DNA of 64,000 nt from Molossus alvarezi. Its lineage: Eukaryota; Chordata; Mammalia; Chiroptera; Molossidae. A program made the position numbers and the translations under genes. This document shows, piece by piece, positions 49,365-60,537 of the stretch (positions are counted from its first letter, which is position 1; each line of letters begins with the position of its first letter). A model generated the notes under the pieces. That model searched no databases. It was given only the letters and a program-made list of their open reading frames with translations, and was not told the origin of the DNA. The stretch covers positions 89,935,501 through 89,999,500 of the forward strand of contig CM073886.1 in the NCBI GenBank assembly GCA_037176705.1, written 5' to 3'.

Positions 49365-49445
49365 ATAAAACCATCTTCACTATTTCTAAGTGCACAGTTC
49401 AGTAGTGTTAAGTACATTCACCTTATTATAGATTCATTCTATTTC
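49365..49445 (-). mobile_element. L1M 3' UTR fragment
   Basis: Plus strand reads TTTCTAAGTGCACAGTTCAG then GTTAAGTACATTCACCTTATTATAG, the reversed L1M 3' UTR phrase. Confidence 0.6.
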
Positions 49446-51181
49446 AAAAACTAGAGAAATTTCTATTCTCCTGGTTTATGTGGCTCCTGGAGTGGTTTTA
49501 ACAAAGAGTCTCAAAATAGATTTCTGGTTTTGTTTGCTCACCTGGTTGTGCATGAATGTTGTACTGCTCTCCTCACACCTGGAAGTGATGTGTGGCACGC
49601 GGTGGACGCCTCTTTACGGAAATCACCACCTGAAGGTTGCCCAGCATCATGTGCCAGCTAAGGAAGGCTTTGGGAATTCATATCACACCTGCACTCAACT
49701 AGTATCAGCTGTTATGCGGCCTACTGCTTCTAAACGTGCTGGCTGAGAGCTCAGACAGGCAACTCTAAGCCCGGGCACAGGTGCAGAGCCATTGAGTTGC
49801 TTTGGTGTCTTTACAAGAATCTCTTCTTTCTACTCGCCACTGGGTAGACATGTCTGAAGATTTGGCCCAGAATCTAACAGTGCACATTACAGAATAACAT
49901 CACAAGCTGAATACAAAACGTAGCCATGTTTCATATGTTAACATCAGGGCCTTAGTTGAGGAGTGGGATCTTAGTGAGGAGAGGGGAACATTTGGATGGT
50001 TTGACAATGCTTAGAACCTTGAACCTGCAAATCCTCAGAGCTCCCCTGTCCTGTGGAGCAGTCTGTCTTCCCTTGTCTCTGTGAACTAGCCTTGCCTAAC
50101 TTAAAGTCTCTGTAATGCAGTGGTCTTACACTAGGCAGTTTCTTGCAATGGAATGCTCTTCTCCTTGAGACCCACTTTTACTGGTTCTTATCGCCTCTGG
50201 ACCCATAAATAGAATCCAATCCCACTATTCTCTAGGGGCAAATTGCAAGGTGTGCTGTAGGGAAAGGCATCTTCAACACCAAAGGAAATGTGAGATCTTG
50301 CTCTCTTGTGGGTGTGATCCTGGAGAACAGCTGGGCAAGCAGATTCTAAGGGTGACAGCCCAAGAATAGAACATCACATTAGGTGAGGCTGCATATGTCA
50401 ATAAGGATACACTTACTGAAGACTCCAGACAATGTTCTAGCTCATGCAGTTGGAAATAGTTTCAACAGTTTCTTTGATTGGTTGACTGAACCTTGAATAC
50501 AACTGCCTACATTCGATTACATCAAGATGGAAAAACTTCCCCAGTATAATGAGCCTTGCATACTTCTGTCAGCACCACTGTCCATGGATCGAGGCAGTGC
50601 TGCATTTATCATCACGGTATTGCACACCACATTCTAAGCAAGTGGTACATTTTATAATAAAGGAGGTACAGCAGAGACTTCACAGCCATAACACTCACTG
50701 GACTCACCATAGACCACAGCTGCCCAGAAGACAACTGGCCTGACAGAATGACTTGTTACAGACCCAGCCACTCTGCCAGTTGAGCGACAACACCCATGAG
50801 GTTGAGTACTGTCCTATAGGATGCACTATACGCTTTAAACAGAAAAAAAAAAAAATGGTTAGTGCCCTTTCTAATGTAGCCAGAATATATGGGTCTGGGA
50901 ACCAAAGGGTGAGCACTAGCCCATTCACTATGAAACCTGTTCTCAGAGATTTGCTTTCTGTCCCTACAATCTCAGAGTTGTTCTCAGGGGTGATTACTTC
51001 CACAGGGAAGAAGAAAGGTTAGTTATTTGGATTTCCTTGCGTCACTGGATCAACAGACAGAGAATGTAGTTGATTTTAATAATCAAGGGGAAATTGGGTT
51101 ACTTCTACACAATGGAGGCCAAGAGGCCATCATTGGAGCTTGGGGGATAATCTCAGATGCCTCCTAGTACTTCCAAATAAA
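49446..51181. other. Unassigned intergenic sequence
   Basis: No feature can be named. The stretch 50520-51180 has some texture of a decayed retroviral-type internal region, but this is only an impression and no domain can be read. Confidence 0.3.
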
Positions 51182-51193
51182 AATCAGTAGAAG

Positions 51194-51394
51194 CCCAGCC
51201 AGTGTGGCTCAGTGGTTGAGCGTGGAGGTCGCTGGTTTGATTCCCAGTCAGGGCACACGCCCAGGTTGTGGACCCAATCCTCAGTGAGGGGCCTGCAGGA
51301 GGCGGCCAATCAATGTTCTCTCTCATCGATGTTTCCATCTCTCTCTCCCTCTCCTTTCCTCTCTTTAAAATCAATAAAGAAAAAAAATTTTTTT
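51194..51394 (+). mobile_element. Older VES SINE with 12-bp target-site duplication
   Basis: Older subfamily (CCCAGCCAGTGTGGCTCAG), missing part of the sequence between the A and B boxes. AATCAGTAGAAG at 51182-51193 and 51395-51406. Confidence 0.92.
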
Positions 51395-51406
51395 AATCAG
51401 TAGAAG

Positions 51407-51929
51407 AATATAAAAATCCAATTAAGGCATGGCCACTAAAGACTCAGACCCTCTCGAAGCTGTTATTTCAGTCATCCCACAGGGTCAAGAACCCAACCAG
51501 ATGGAGGCTGGCTAGGGGCCAGATGATGGGAAATGGGTGGTGGAAGAAGTGGCAAATATCAACCGTGCTCTCATTAACAGTTACAAAAATGATGGCTTTA
51601 GAATCTATGACTATTTTGGTATGTGTATATTATTCAATTCTTTCTTGTTTCTTCTTCCCTTATTTTTTATGATAGGTATCAGTAGTATTTAACTTTATAA
51701 TTAAGTTCAAGGACAACGAGATTGTGAGAAGCCACATCCAGACCTTTGGGAAGGATCCTATCAACTGGAAATTATGTGTTGAAATGGATAATGACAACTG
51801 ATGGGACTTTGGGTGCTCTCTTGTGGAGAAGGTGAGAACAGTGTTGGTTTACGTGACACATGCCTCACGTAAGGCAGATGAGAATGGACACCAGGCTGCA
51901 AAGGGGATGCATTGTATAGGTCAACTGCC
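51407..51929. other. Unassigned intergenic sequence
   Basis: Nothing recognised on either strand. Confidence 0.4.
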
Positions 51930-52313
51930 TGTTTGCTCTCATATTCACTCTGTTCCTCTTTAGCTCCGTTATCTCCTCAGGGAACTACATTTCTCAGGCT
52001 CTCTGTCCCCTGGGCTTCTCAATAGATATGGCCAGTAGGCTATAATGGGGGAAGACTGGAGGGTGGGAGGAGGGGAGAAGACAGGGTATTTCTCCCCCTG
52101 CCCCTCTTCCTGTGGCTTTTCTGCAGTGAGTGCAATGCCTCCAGCTTCCGCCCCCATGGGACAGGCCCTCCGTGCAAGTGCATGACCTCCCATCCGGGCT
52201 CTGGCAACAGTCTCCCGCTTCCTGGCTCCACCTTTGTAATCGAGTCCCTGTATAATTCCCTTTCTTTTAAATATTTATAGGTCTTTTTATTTTTCTGGAC
52301 CATAACTAATACA
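51930..52313 (+). repeat. Ancient interspersed repeat, family not assigned
   Basis: The order GGGAACTACATTTCTCAGGC, ATATGGCCAGTAGGC, CAGGGTATTTCTCCCCCTGCC, GCTCTGGCAACAG and a final GGACCATAACTAATACAG is one I recognise from a dispersed mammalian repeat, but I cannot name it securely. Confidence 0.45.
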
Positions 52314-52676
52314 GTTTGCTTTGTTATGCTACAAAACTTGGGTATATATTTTTCAACAACGTGTTCTGTAACCCTACATTGTGTCAAGGACACCCTTCCA
52401 GTTCAGACACACAGGTCTCTCTCTTTTTTGAGATATAATTCACATACCATAAAACTCACCCCTTTAAACTTTGTAGCTCGGTGGGTTTTAGTATATTGTC
52501 CACAAAGTTGTGCACCCATCACCTCTATCTGACTCCAGAATATTCTCATTACTGCCCTAAGAGAGCCTGTGTTCATTAGCATTTGCTCCCCATTTTTTCC
52601 CTTTCCCCCAGGCCCTGGAAGCTATCAATGTATTTTTTGTTTCTATGGATTTTTCTCTTCTGGACACTTGATATAT

Positions 52677-53271
52677 GAAAAGTCCTCACTTAACGTCATT
52701 GGTAGGTTCTTGGAAACTGCGACTTGAAGCAAAATGATGTATAATGGAACCAGTTTTACCGTAGCTTAATTGATGCAAATAAATATTAAATTCCTAGGGT
52801 ATATTATTTCTAGTCACGAAAACATCACCAAACTTCTAAATGAAGACCCAAACACTTCTACTATTAAACATTGAAATAATGTAAGCTACACCTACATTTA
52901 AGAAAGATTCATGTAAACAAGCAAGATACTATTTTCCAACCTGCTTATTGTAGGTCAGGGTCTCATCTCAGGTGGCTGGAGCCTATCCCATCAGCTCAGG
53001 GAACAAGGTGAGAACCGACCCAAGACAGGACACTAGTCCATCACATGCACACCCACACTCAAGCAGACGGGACGATGCAGACACGCCACTTCACCCACGT
53101 GCACACCTTTGAGACATGGGAGGAAACCAGAATTCCAGGAGAAAACCCATGTAGACATGGGGAGAACCTGCAAACTCCACACAGACGATGGCCAGCACCA
53201 GGAATCCAGTTTTTGTCCTCATCAATGTTATAATAAAATGACGTTGAATCAAATGACATTTGAGGACCTGC
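52677..53271. mobile_element. Tigger/TcMar-like DNA transposon fossil
   Basis: Inverted ends: AAGTCCTCACTTAACGTCATT on the left, and on the right the reverse complement reads AGCAGGTCCTCAAATGTCATT. A TA dinucleotide is at each border, and the L1M sequence resumes in register on both sides. The interior contains the phrase GGGGAGAACCTGCAAACTCC, common to a known family of dispersed elements. Non-coding. Confidence 0.65.
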
Positions 53272-53481
53272 TATAAATGGAATCGTATACTTGTAGCCTT
53301 TTGTATCTGCCTTTTTTTCATTCAGCATAATGCTTTCAAATTGCATCCATGTTTTAGCATGAGTCAGCACTTTATTGCTGTTTATGGCTGAATAATATTC
53401 CATTGTATGGACGTGCCACCTTCTGCTTGTCCATTCATCAGGTGATAGGCATTGGTGTATTTCCACTTCAGGGCTACTATG

Positions 53482-53604
53482 TTTTGTTTTGTTTTGTTTT
53501 GTTTTGTTTTGTTTTGTTTTGTATATGCCCCTAGCGGGAACCAAACCCGGGACTCTCTGGTCTGCAGGCCGACACTCCAACCGCTGAGCCAAACCAGCCA
53601 GGGT
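53482..53604 (-). mobile_element. 3'-shortened SINE with (AAAAC)n tail
   Basis: Only the tRNA-like head of a VES SINE is present (AACCGCTGAGCCAAACCAGCC on the plus strand). It is joined directly to a (GTTTT)n run, that is, an (AAAAC)n tail. Duplications TTCAGGGCTACTATG at 53467-53481 and TTCAGGGCTATTATG at 53605-53619 show that the short form itself inserted. Confidence 0.9.
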
Positions 53605-53993
53605 TTCAGGGCTATTATGAATATGCTGCTATGAACATTCGTGTGCAAGTTTTTCTGTGGACATATGTTTTCACTACTCTTGGTTATATCCTGTGAGGTC
53701 ATATGGTAAGTCCTTATTTAACTTTTCGAGGAACTGGAAGTATTTTCCAAAGCAGCTGTACCATTTTACATTTCTAATTCACTCTTTTTAATAACTACAC
53801 AAAATTCCACAATATAGCAATATGGATGTTCTATCATTCATTTAACATTTCCTCTATTGAACACATTTAGGTTGTCTCTATTTTTTCATGATTACAATTA
53901 ATCATGACCATTCATGAACATGTAATTTTGTATCCCACCATAGATGTAGGGATTCTTCCACATGAAATTGCTGTCACTTTAGTTTTTTTGCTT

Positions 53994-54243
53994 CTTCTTC
54001 TTCTTTTTTTTTTAATCCTCACCTGAGGACATTTTTTCATTTATCTGCCAATATAGTGGGAGGGAGAGGGGGAGAGAGAGAGAGAGAGAAACATCGACAT
54101 GAGAGAGACACATCAGTTGGCTGCCTCCCGACCAGGGCCAGGGACTGAACCACAAATGAGGTACGTTCCCTTGACCAGAACAAACCCAAGACTTTTGGTC
54201 CATGGGCCGATGCTCTAACCACTGAGCAAATCCAGCCAGGGCT
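53994..54243 (-). mobile_element. VES SINE
   Basis: Minus orientation. Flanks AGTTTTTTTGCTT at 53981 and ACTTTTTTTGCTT at 54244 are a probable target-site duplication with one difference. The tail includes a (CTT)n stretch. Confidence 0.88.
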
Positions 54244-54762
54244 ACTTTTTTTGCTTTTAAAATTATTTTGCTATTCAAATACTTGCTGATTAAATTGCTG
54301 TTTAATGTTTTGCTGTTTTAAGTTTTGCTTTGAAAAATGCCCCCAAAAGGATGTTTCTAATCTATGCTCATACAACAGTATGAGATAAACAATTTTCCCA
54401 CATCCCTGCTAACACTGGATGTTTTTGTTTTTGCCAATCTGACAGGGAGAACTTTGTCTTCTTGGTTTAATTGAATTGCTCTGACCACTAGTGAGAGGGA
54501 GCATCTTTTCAAATGTTCTTATATTTATTACCCAAACATAAATAGCTAGATTGTGTGATTTCTAAAATCCTTTGCAGCTATAAAATTTGACTTGTGTGAT
54601 ACATGCTCTGGCAAGAGGTGATGGTTACCACAATGCTGGCCGAAGTCAGAACTGGCTTATGGAGCACGTGACTTTAATTGGGTTTTGCATGCGCTAGAAC
54701 AGGCTCTCGTGCTCACCAGCATACTCCCACAGAGCCCACGAATAGAGCCACCTCGCTTTATA

Positions 54763-55137
54763 CAGGGCAGGGAAAAAGTAGGTTGACAATTGTGATAATG
54801 CAAAACACAGCATTTATTCTTTTTCTTTTTTTATCCTCACCTGAGGATATTTTTTTATTTTTGTTCTGGCCGAGTGGGAGGGACAGAGAGGAAGAGAGAG
54901 AAACATCGATATGAAAGGGACACATCGAGTGGCTACTTCCCCGAGGACCCCAACCAGGACTGGGGACAAATCGCAAGTGAGGTATGTGCCCTTGACCGGA
55001 ACCGAACACACCATTCATTGGTCCACAGGCCAGCGCTCTAACCGCTGAGCCAAACCAGCCAGGGCCAGAGTTAATTCTTTATTCACTATTGTATTATTTT
55101 TTTTAACAACTGTCAACCTACTTTTGCGCCACCCTGT
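54763..55137. mobile_element. Mariner-like MITE split by a SINE
   Basis: Terminal inverted repeats: left CAGGGCAGGGAAAAAGTAGG.. and right ..CCTACTTTTGCGCCACCCTG. TA duplications lie at 54761-54762 and 55138-55139. The inner repeat reads TTGACAATTGT on the left and ACAACTGTCAA on the right. Without the SINE the element is about 130 bp and codes for nothing. It is a relative of the element at 60583. Confidence 0.85.
54822..55065 (-). mobile_element. VES SINE inserted in the MITE
   Basis: Minus-strand VES with the arm ATCCTCACCTGAGGATAT and a full tRNA head. Flanks TTATTCTTT and TAATTCTTT suggest the duplication. Confidence 0.9.
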
Positions 55138-55139
55138 AT

Positions 55140-56012
55140 TTAGCTAAGAGAAAATGCCAGTGTTTCTAGGAAAGGCACCAGTTAGCACTACCAAGGGGAT
55201 AAGAGCACGTTTTGATTGAAATCGGGGAACTGCTATGTGCAGGGGCAAAAGTTTATGGAAAAGAGAACCTGAAAGATTTTAGGACAAAATTGACCAGCTT
55301 TTCATTTTTACCTAAAGCCAACTATTTCCCTGAGGGGAGATTGCGTTGTAATGGAACGGGCCTTGAATACAGAGTCAGGGACTTAGGGTCTCGTCCGGAC
55401 TCAGGCACTTATGTGGGTCTTGGGTCATTTCCATGCCTCACATTTCCACTCTATTAAATGGTAACATTCCCTATTACACCAGGTGATTATCAAGTTCAAA
55501 TCAGAGAACAGGGAACAATGCAATGAAAGCAGACAATGTTCTCCCTGGGAGGCAGGGCTCTTGCTGCTTCTCTCCCACACCATCCTCTCGGTGCTGTGAC
55601 CTGGCGTCCGTCCAGATGGAGGTGCCTGGCACCTACTCCTCCACTCGGCTGGAATTTGAAACGACTCTTCGATGCACAGATTAGAAGCGCCACACTGCAC
55701 CCATGCCTCCCATTCCAGAATTCAGCCCACCTGTGCCCGGCCTGTCTTCATCTCCTAAAAGGATTAGACCGTAATTTAGGGACTCAGATGGACTTTGTTC
55801 ATGCTTCCCTTACTTCTCAGATTATCGTGTTCCACCCCCAGTCCACACTCTCAATCCATAACTGAGAATTGTGATGAGAAACACCTAGGGGTTACATTAC
55901 CCAGTCCCTTGACATCCAGATGTGATCATGTGACTAGTTTTCACCCATGGACTGTGCGAGTTAGCATCATGTGTCATTTCCTGGTCAGAGTTTTTTTTAA
56001 GTGGCAGTATCT
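55140..56012. other. Unassigned sequence with a probable MIR at 55350-55500
   Basis: The stretch with CAGAGTCAGGGACTTAGGGTC, CTTGGGTCATTTCCATGCCTC and CTATTAAATGGTAAC resembles a forward MIR. The rest is unassigned; the 109-codon frame at 55536 is unsupported. Confidence 0.4.
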
Positions 56013-56263
56013 GCCCTGACTGGTTTGGCTCAGCAGTGAGCCAGTCAGCCTGTGGACCTCAGGGTCTTGGGCTCAGTGCCCGGTCAAGGGAACATATCTG
56101 GGTTGCAGTTTTAATCGCCGATATCAGGGTCATACAGGAGGCAACCAATCGATGTGTCTTTCTCACATTGATGTTTCTCTCTCTGTCTCTCTCCCTCCCT
56201 CCCTCCTCCTCTATCTGAAAATCAATGGAAAAATATCCTCAGGTGAGGATTAAAAAAAAAAAA
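56013..56263 (+). mobile_element. VES SINE (diverged)
   Basis: Head GCCCTGACTGGTTTGGCTCAG with a damaged A-box downstream part, (CTCC)n-rich body and the arm ATCCTCAGGTGAGGATT. Confidence 0.9.
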
Positions 56264-57079
56264 TGGAAAGAGAAATAAAGAACATCCAAGACAAGGCTAA
56301 AGGAGTTTGTTAAATAAGAAGGCAATATGCTTATACAAATAACTCAACTTCAAGACTATGTCTGGGTGGTACCGAGGAATAGGTGCTCCTATTTTTATCT
56401 GGGGGCAGTAAGATAAAGCTTCATGAAGGAAACAAGATTTGAGCTGTGGCTTATAAATTGGGTAGAATTGTATACAGAGGTCAATAGAAATTAAACTGGC
56501 AGGGTAAGTTACTGTTAGATGCTCAACCTCTAGAACGTCTTAAACGCCAGGCTGACAACATTGGTCGTCTTTGTAAAGGCAGCAAGGAGCTGGTGATTTT
56601 AGGTCTCCCTTAAGTCATAGAATTTTAGAGCTAAATATGTAACTTACCTATATCAAAAAGCCTTGGCAGCTATCTGTTCCCTTCACAGGTATACTCCAAA
56701 CCTTCTTTCCTTTCCTGTGTCCTACCTTCATGCCCCCTGAAGTTCGGTTCCTCAAGTGCCACCTCACGTTGTATTCCATTCCTATACACCACTGGTAGAC
56801 TTCTTTATTATTTTTCTTTAACTCTGCTTCCCCTTGACTTCTAAGCAAAAAGTATCTGTGAAATTACAGGGTAGGCATACCAGCAGAGTGAAATTTTTTT
56901 CTCATATGTAGCCAAATCAATGCATGCCTATGCAAATTTTTTAAGTGTTCTTCTGTCTGCTACTACATATGCTCACTCCCATTAGTGGTTTACAGATGAC
57001 ACTTGGAAAAACCGAGAACCATCAGACCTAAATTCTTGCCCTTATATTTTCACAATCACTCCCCCACCTTGTTTGTCCA
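56264..57079. other. Unassigned intergenic sequence
   Basis: No gene or clear repeat seen. Confidence 0.4.
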
Positions 57080-57330
57080 TTTTTGGACTCAGTAACAGAT
57101 GAATAAGTAATGTTGCCACAGACAATCCTAAAAATCTCAGTGGTTCAACAAAATGAAAGTTTACTTCTTGCTTCTGCTCTTGTATCTACATCATCTGAAA
57201 CACAAGGTCTGTAGGGTCACCACGGTGGGGAAAGAGCAAAGAGCTGGAGATCATAAGGGCTTCCCGAAGGGCCAGGCCTGGAAGTAGCCGATGTCACCTG
57301 CTCACACCCCAGTGGCCATGAGGCCCCAAC
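57080..57330. repeat. Ancient interspersed repeat, family not assigned
   Basis: Contains GGGCCAGGCCTGGAAGTAGC followed by ..ATGTCACCTGC.. and ..CCCAACTGCAAGGGAGGTTG, a recurrent phrase of an old mammalian repeat that I cannot name securely. Confidence 0.45.
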
Positions 57331-57500
57331 CCAACTGCAAGGGAGGTTGAGAAATATGGCCAGTCCCATAGATACTGGTAAGCACTGAGGGTCTCCACCA
57401 TGGTAAAGTAGGTACTAATGACCTAAAAACCCTCTGGAACATTGTTCCAAAACTGCCCCAAGACAGAGCTGGGTATCTCAGAATTAAAAGATCAGATACA

Positions 57501-57710
57501 GCCCAGCTGGTGTGGCTCCATGGTTGAGCATCGACCCATGCACCAAAAGGTCACTGGTTCGATTCCTGGTCAGGGCACATGCCCAGGTGGTGGGCCAGGT
57601 CCCCAGTGGGGGGCATGCAGGAGGTGGCCAATGGATGTTCTCTCTTATCGATGTTTCTATCTCTCTCCCTCTCCCTTCCTCTCTCTCTAAAATCAATAAA
57701 GAAAAACATT
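57501..57710 (+). mobile_element. Older VES SINE with 15-bp target-site duplication
   Basis: Sense head GCCCAGCTGGTGTGGCTCC, B box CTGGTTCGATTCCTGG, TCTC-rich body and AATCAATAAAG tail. Duplications AAAAGATCAGATACA at 57486 and AAAAGATTAGATACA at 57711. Confidence 0.93.
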
Positions 57711-57924
57711 AAAAGATTAGATACATCTGCTTAATTGGACAGGTATTTTTTATCAAAATGGTCACTAAAGAATTCAAGAAGCCAAGCCTAGCATTCATTC
57801 TCTCCACCTGTCCCCCATTATTATGAAGGTCAGATGGAGTTCTCCAGCATTTTCTACTTTCACTGTGTGTACTTATCTTTCCCCCACTTGGTTTCTGGAC
57901 TGGAGTTTGAAACTGGAGGCTCTA

Positions 57925-58420
57925 TTAGTTTCCTCTTGCTGCTGTAACAAATTACCAAAAATGTAGTGGCTTAAACAACATCAATTTATCATCTCACAAT
58001 TGTGTAGTCGAAAAGTTCGAAGTAGGTCTTATTGGACTAAAATCAAAATATCAGCATGGCTGTTTTCCTCTCCGGGGGCTCTAGGACATAATCTGTGTCT
58101 TTGCCTTTCCAGCTCCCAGAGCCACCCACCTCCTTGGCTCATGGCCCACCTCCCTGCAAAGCCGCCAAGGTCGCGCTGTGTCTTCCTCGCATCTGATCAC
58201 TTGGAAACTGACTCTTCTGACTCCCTTGTTCACTTCTGAGGACCATTGTGATTCCATGGAGACACAGGATAATACAAGATAATTTCCCCATCTAAAGGTC
58301 AGCGGATTAGCCACTCGATTTCATCCACAACGTTAATCCTCCTTTGCCGTGTAACATAACATATTCACAGGTCCTGGGACAGACACTTTGAGAGGCCATT
58401 ATTCTGCTTACCAGAGACAC
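57925..58420 (-). mobile_element. MLT1 MaLR LTR
   Basis: Nearly complete reverse MLT1: TTAGTTTCCTCTTGCTGCTG, ACAAATTACC, GTGGCTTAAACAACA, TTATTGGACTAAAATCAA, GTAACATAACATATTCACAGG and GGCCATTATTCTGCTTACC. Solo, non-coding. Confidence 0.88.
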
Positions 58421-60271
58421 ACAGACCAAGCCCGGGCCATGGACATGTTTTGTTTCATCAGTCTGATGTTTTCTTTTTCTGTCTTCTTTTTTAAAATGTT
58501 TTTTTTCTAATTAAGTTAAATGTGTTCAAATGGGGGGTATATATTTTTAATATAGCTTCTTTGGAGACCTCAGATGATCTAAGAACAAGGGCCTGGTTTC
58601 CTCATGTAAACAATGGGCTGGTGCCGAGCAGTGGCTGCCCCCTGTAAATAGGGCCTGGGCCCCCAGGGTGCCATGGCCCCCATCACTTCCTACTACCACG
58701 TACTGCTGGCCATCCTCAAGTTAGGTGACCTCCCTTGCCCCCTTTAAATTTGCAAAATTTGTATCAGCTATCTTACTAACATCTGGATTCCAAACTCTCA
58801 TTTTACTCTGTCACTGGACTTCGAGGACCTTCATCCTCCATTGGCAGCACGTCCTCCCACTTATAATTCTGCCACCTGCACTGAGATGTCACCACAGCCC
58901 TTTCTCCTGACTCCAGAAAGCAAATGGGCTCATGGCTGGGGAGGGCGTGTGGTGTGGCTAGATGATCTCAGGCCTCCGTGTCATAAATCTTGAGAAGCGG
59001 GGACCTCAGTGCATCCTGGAGCAAGGAGCAAAGTTTTAATGTGCTGTCGCTCCATCAACACCCGCCCCCGCTTTCCCTCTCCCTTCGGTCCTTGGTATGA
59101 GAGCTCCTCTAATGAATTTCTTTCCTCTGACAACAGGCCCAGTTCTGGCGCCTATCCAAGCGGCACACTGGCTTTCATTGTCCTCATGGGCTTAAGTGAA
59201 GGGCATCTCACTTTGTTTCACTTGCAGATGCTCACAGATCCGGCACTGGCATTAATAACACCGCAGGCCCAGCCGCTCCATCTTCATCAGGGGCCGTGCA
59301 TCACTCGCTGCACCGCGGATGAGGAGCTGCCTCCGCTGCCAGGGAGATGAACTCTTCATTACCCAGGTCGGGCTGCAGGGCCTCCTCGCCACGTACCTGA
59401 AAATCACATTAGCCAGGCAGAACGGCTCCCTGTCACACTGACAGTGGTGAAAGAAAGAGACCTCAAAGATCTAAATCGTGTTAGATCCCTTGCAAAGATC
59501 ATGGGAGCAAGACACGAGGGCAGGAGCCCGTCACTGAGTCCCTGTTTCCCCAGCCTCCGTGGTCTTGCTCCACCTTTGAGATTGTTGCCAATTCTGCATA
59601 TTACCTGTAATTTTTATTCATCTAATAGTTTCCTTAAATCAACGGTGTATTGATTCACTTTTATGTAGCCATATTCTAGGCAATAATGACCAGAAAATTA
59701 GAACTTAGGTGTGCTAGTTATTCTTTTTTCTAATACACATTGAATTGGAGTATTTATTTCATTACTTAAAATTAGGGTATTAATATTGATCTTATGATAC
59801 ATCTAAAAGTTTCATATGCTCTTTATTGAATGCAAACCATACCATGTTTTGGAAAACACACAGCTACTCTATCCTCCCAGCTCAGAGCAGAATCACACCT
59901 GAACCATTCTCAAGGTGGTCTGGGTAGAGTTCCCAAAATTCTGAGGGTACAGATGTCTATGGGTGCAGTATCACTGAGAAGTTCTTTCTGCTATCTCACT
60001 TAAATCTCTCAGCTTATTCTCAGTCTGTTTCCTTATATTTCAGTCTATAGACGACAGTGGCAGAACTAGGAAATCTAAACCACTCAGTCCCACCCCTCTG
60101 ACACAGTGATTTCTGGGTGGCACGGCAGAGACCGGCTTGGACCTGACGGCTCCATCTTCAGAGATGGACATAGCCCACATTTTCTAGATAGACAATAAAG
60201 AAGAAAAGCAAATCAAGAAGAAAAGAAGCATGAGCGGGTAAGGTAGACCAAATAACTATATTGTAGAGCAG
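58421..60271. other. Low-repeat sequence with a candidate conserved block
   Basis: No repeat was recognised. Positions 59090-59460 stay repeat-free and CpG-bearing, with words such as GGCATTAATAACACCGCAGG and CATCACTCGCTGCACCGCGG. A possible splice acceptor, TTTGTTTCACTTGCAG, ends at 59227. The overlapping 113-codon frame (59009-59350) matches no family I know, so conserved non-coding DNA is the likelier reading. Confidence 0.35.
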
Positions 60272-60488
60272 AGGTAGGCCAACTGTTTTCTGGGGAAAAA
60301 CAGAAAGCAAACACCTTAGGCTTTGCGGGATGATCTCTGCCATACTCACTCCTGTCTGTCTCTAGAGTGCGAAGGCTGTGAAGGCAGCCATAGGCAGTTC
60401 ATAAACATATGGGCAGAGCTATCTGCGTTCCAGTAAAACTTTATTTACAAAAACGGGCAGGGGGCCATAGTTTGCCAACCTGTTTTAG
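60272..60488. mobile_element. hAT-Charlie MER3/MER33-type DNA transposon fossil
   Basis: Shows the family order: CAGAGGTAGGCCAACTG, CACCTTAGGCTTTGCGGG, AAGGCAGCCATAGGCAGTTC, CCAGTAAAACTTTATTTAC and CATAGTTTGCCAACCTG. The ends are inverted relatives of each other. Confidence 0.72.
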
Positions 60489-60537
60489 TGTGTTGATTAA
60501 AGAAATTCAGTCAGTATCAATGGCAACCTCTCCTGCT

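Larger units (their letters stand above)
52425..54520 (-). mobile_element. Ancient L1M (3' UTR and ORF2 end), interrupted three times
   Basis: Plus-strand L1M words: TTTGAGATATAATTCACATACC, GTTGTGCACCCATCACC, TTCAGCATAATGCTTTCAAA, GGCTGAATAATATTCCATTG, TGAACATTCGTGTGCAAG and AAGCAGCTGTACCATTTTACA. It is split by a DNA transposon (52677-53271), a truncated SINE (53482-53604) and a VES SINE (53994-54243). The part after 53760 may be a second nested L1M. Confidence 0.8.

Noticed and set aside
59009..59350. 113-codon protein-coding exon
   Set aside because: No family recognised and the frame starts well before the only acceptor-like site; kept only as a conserved-block candidate.
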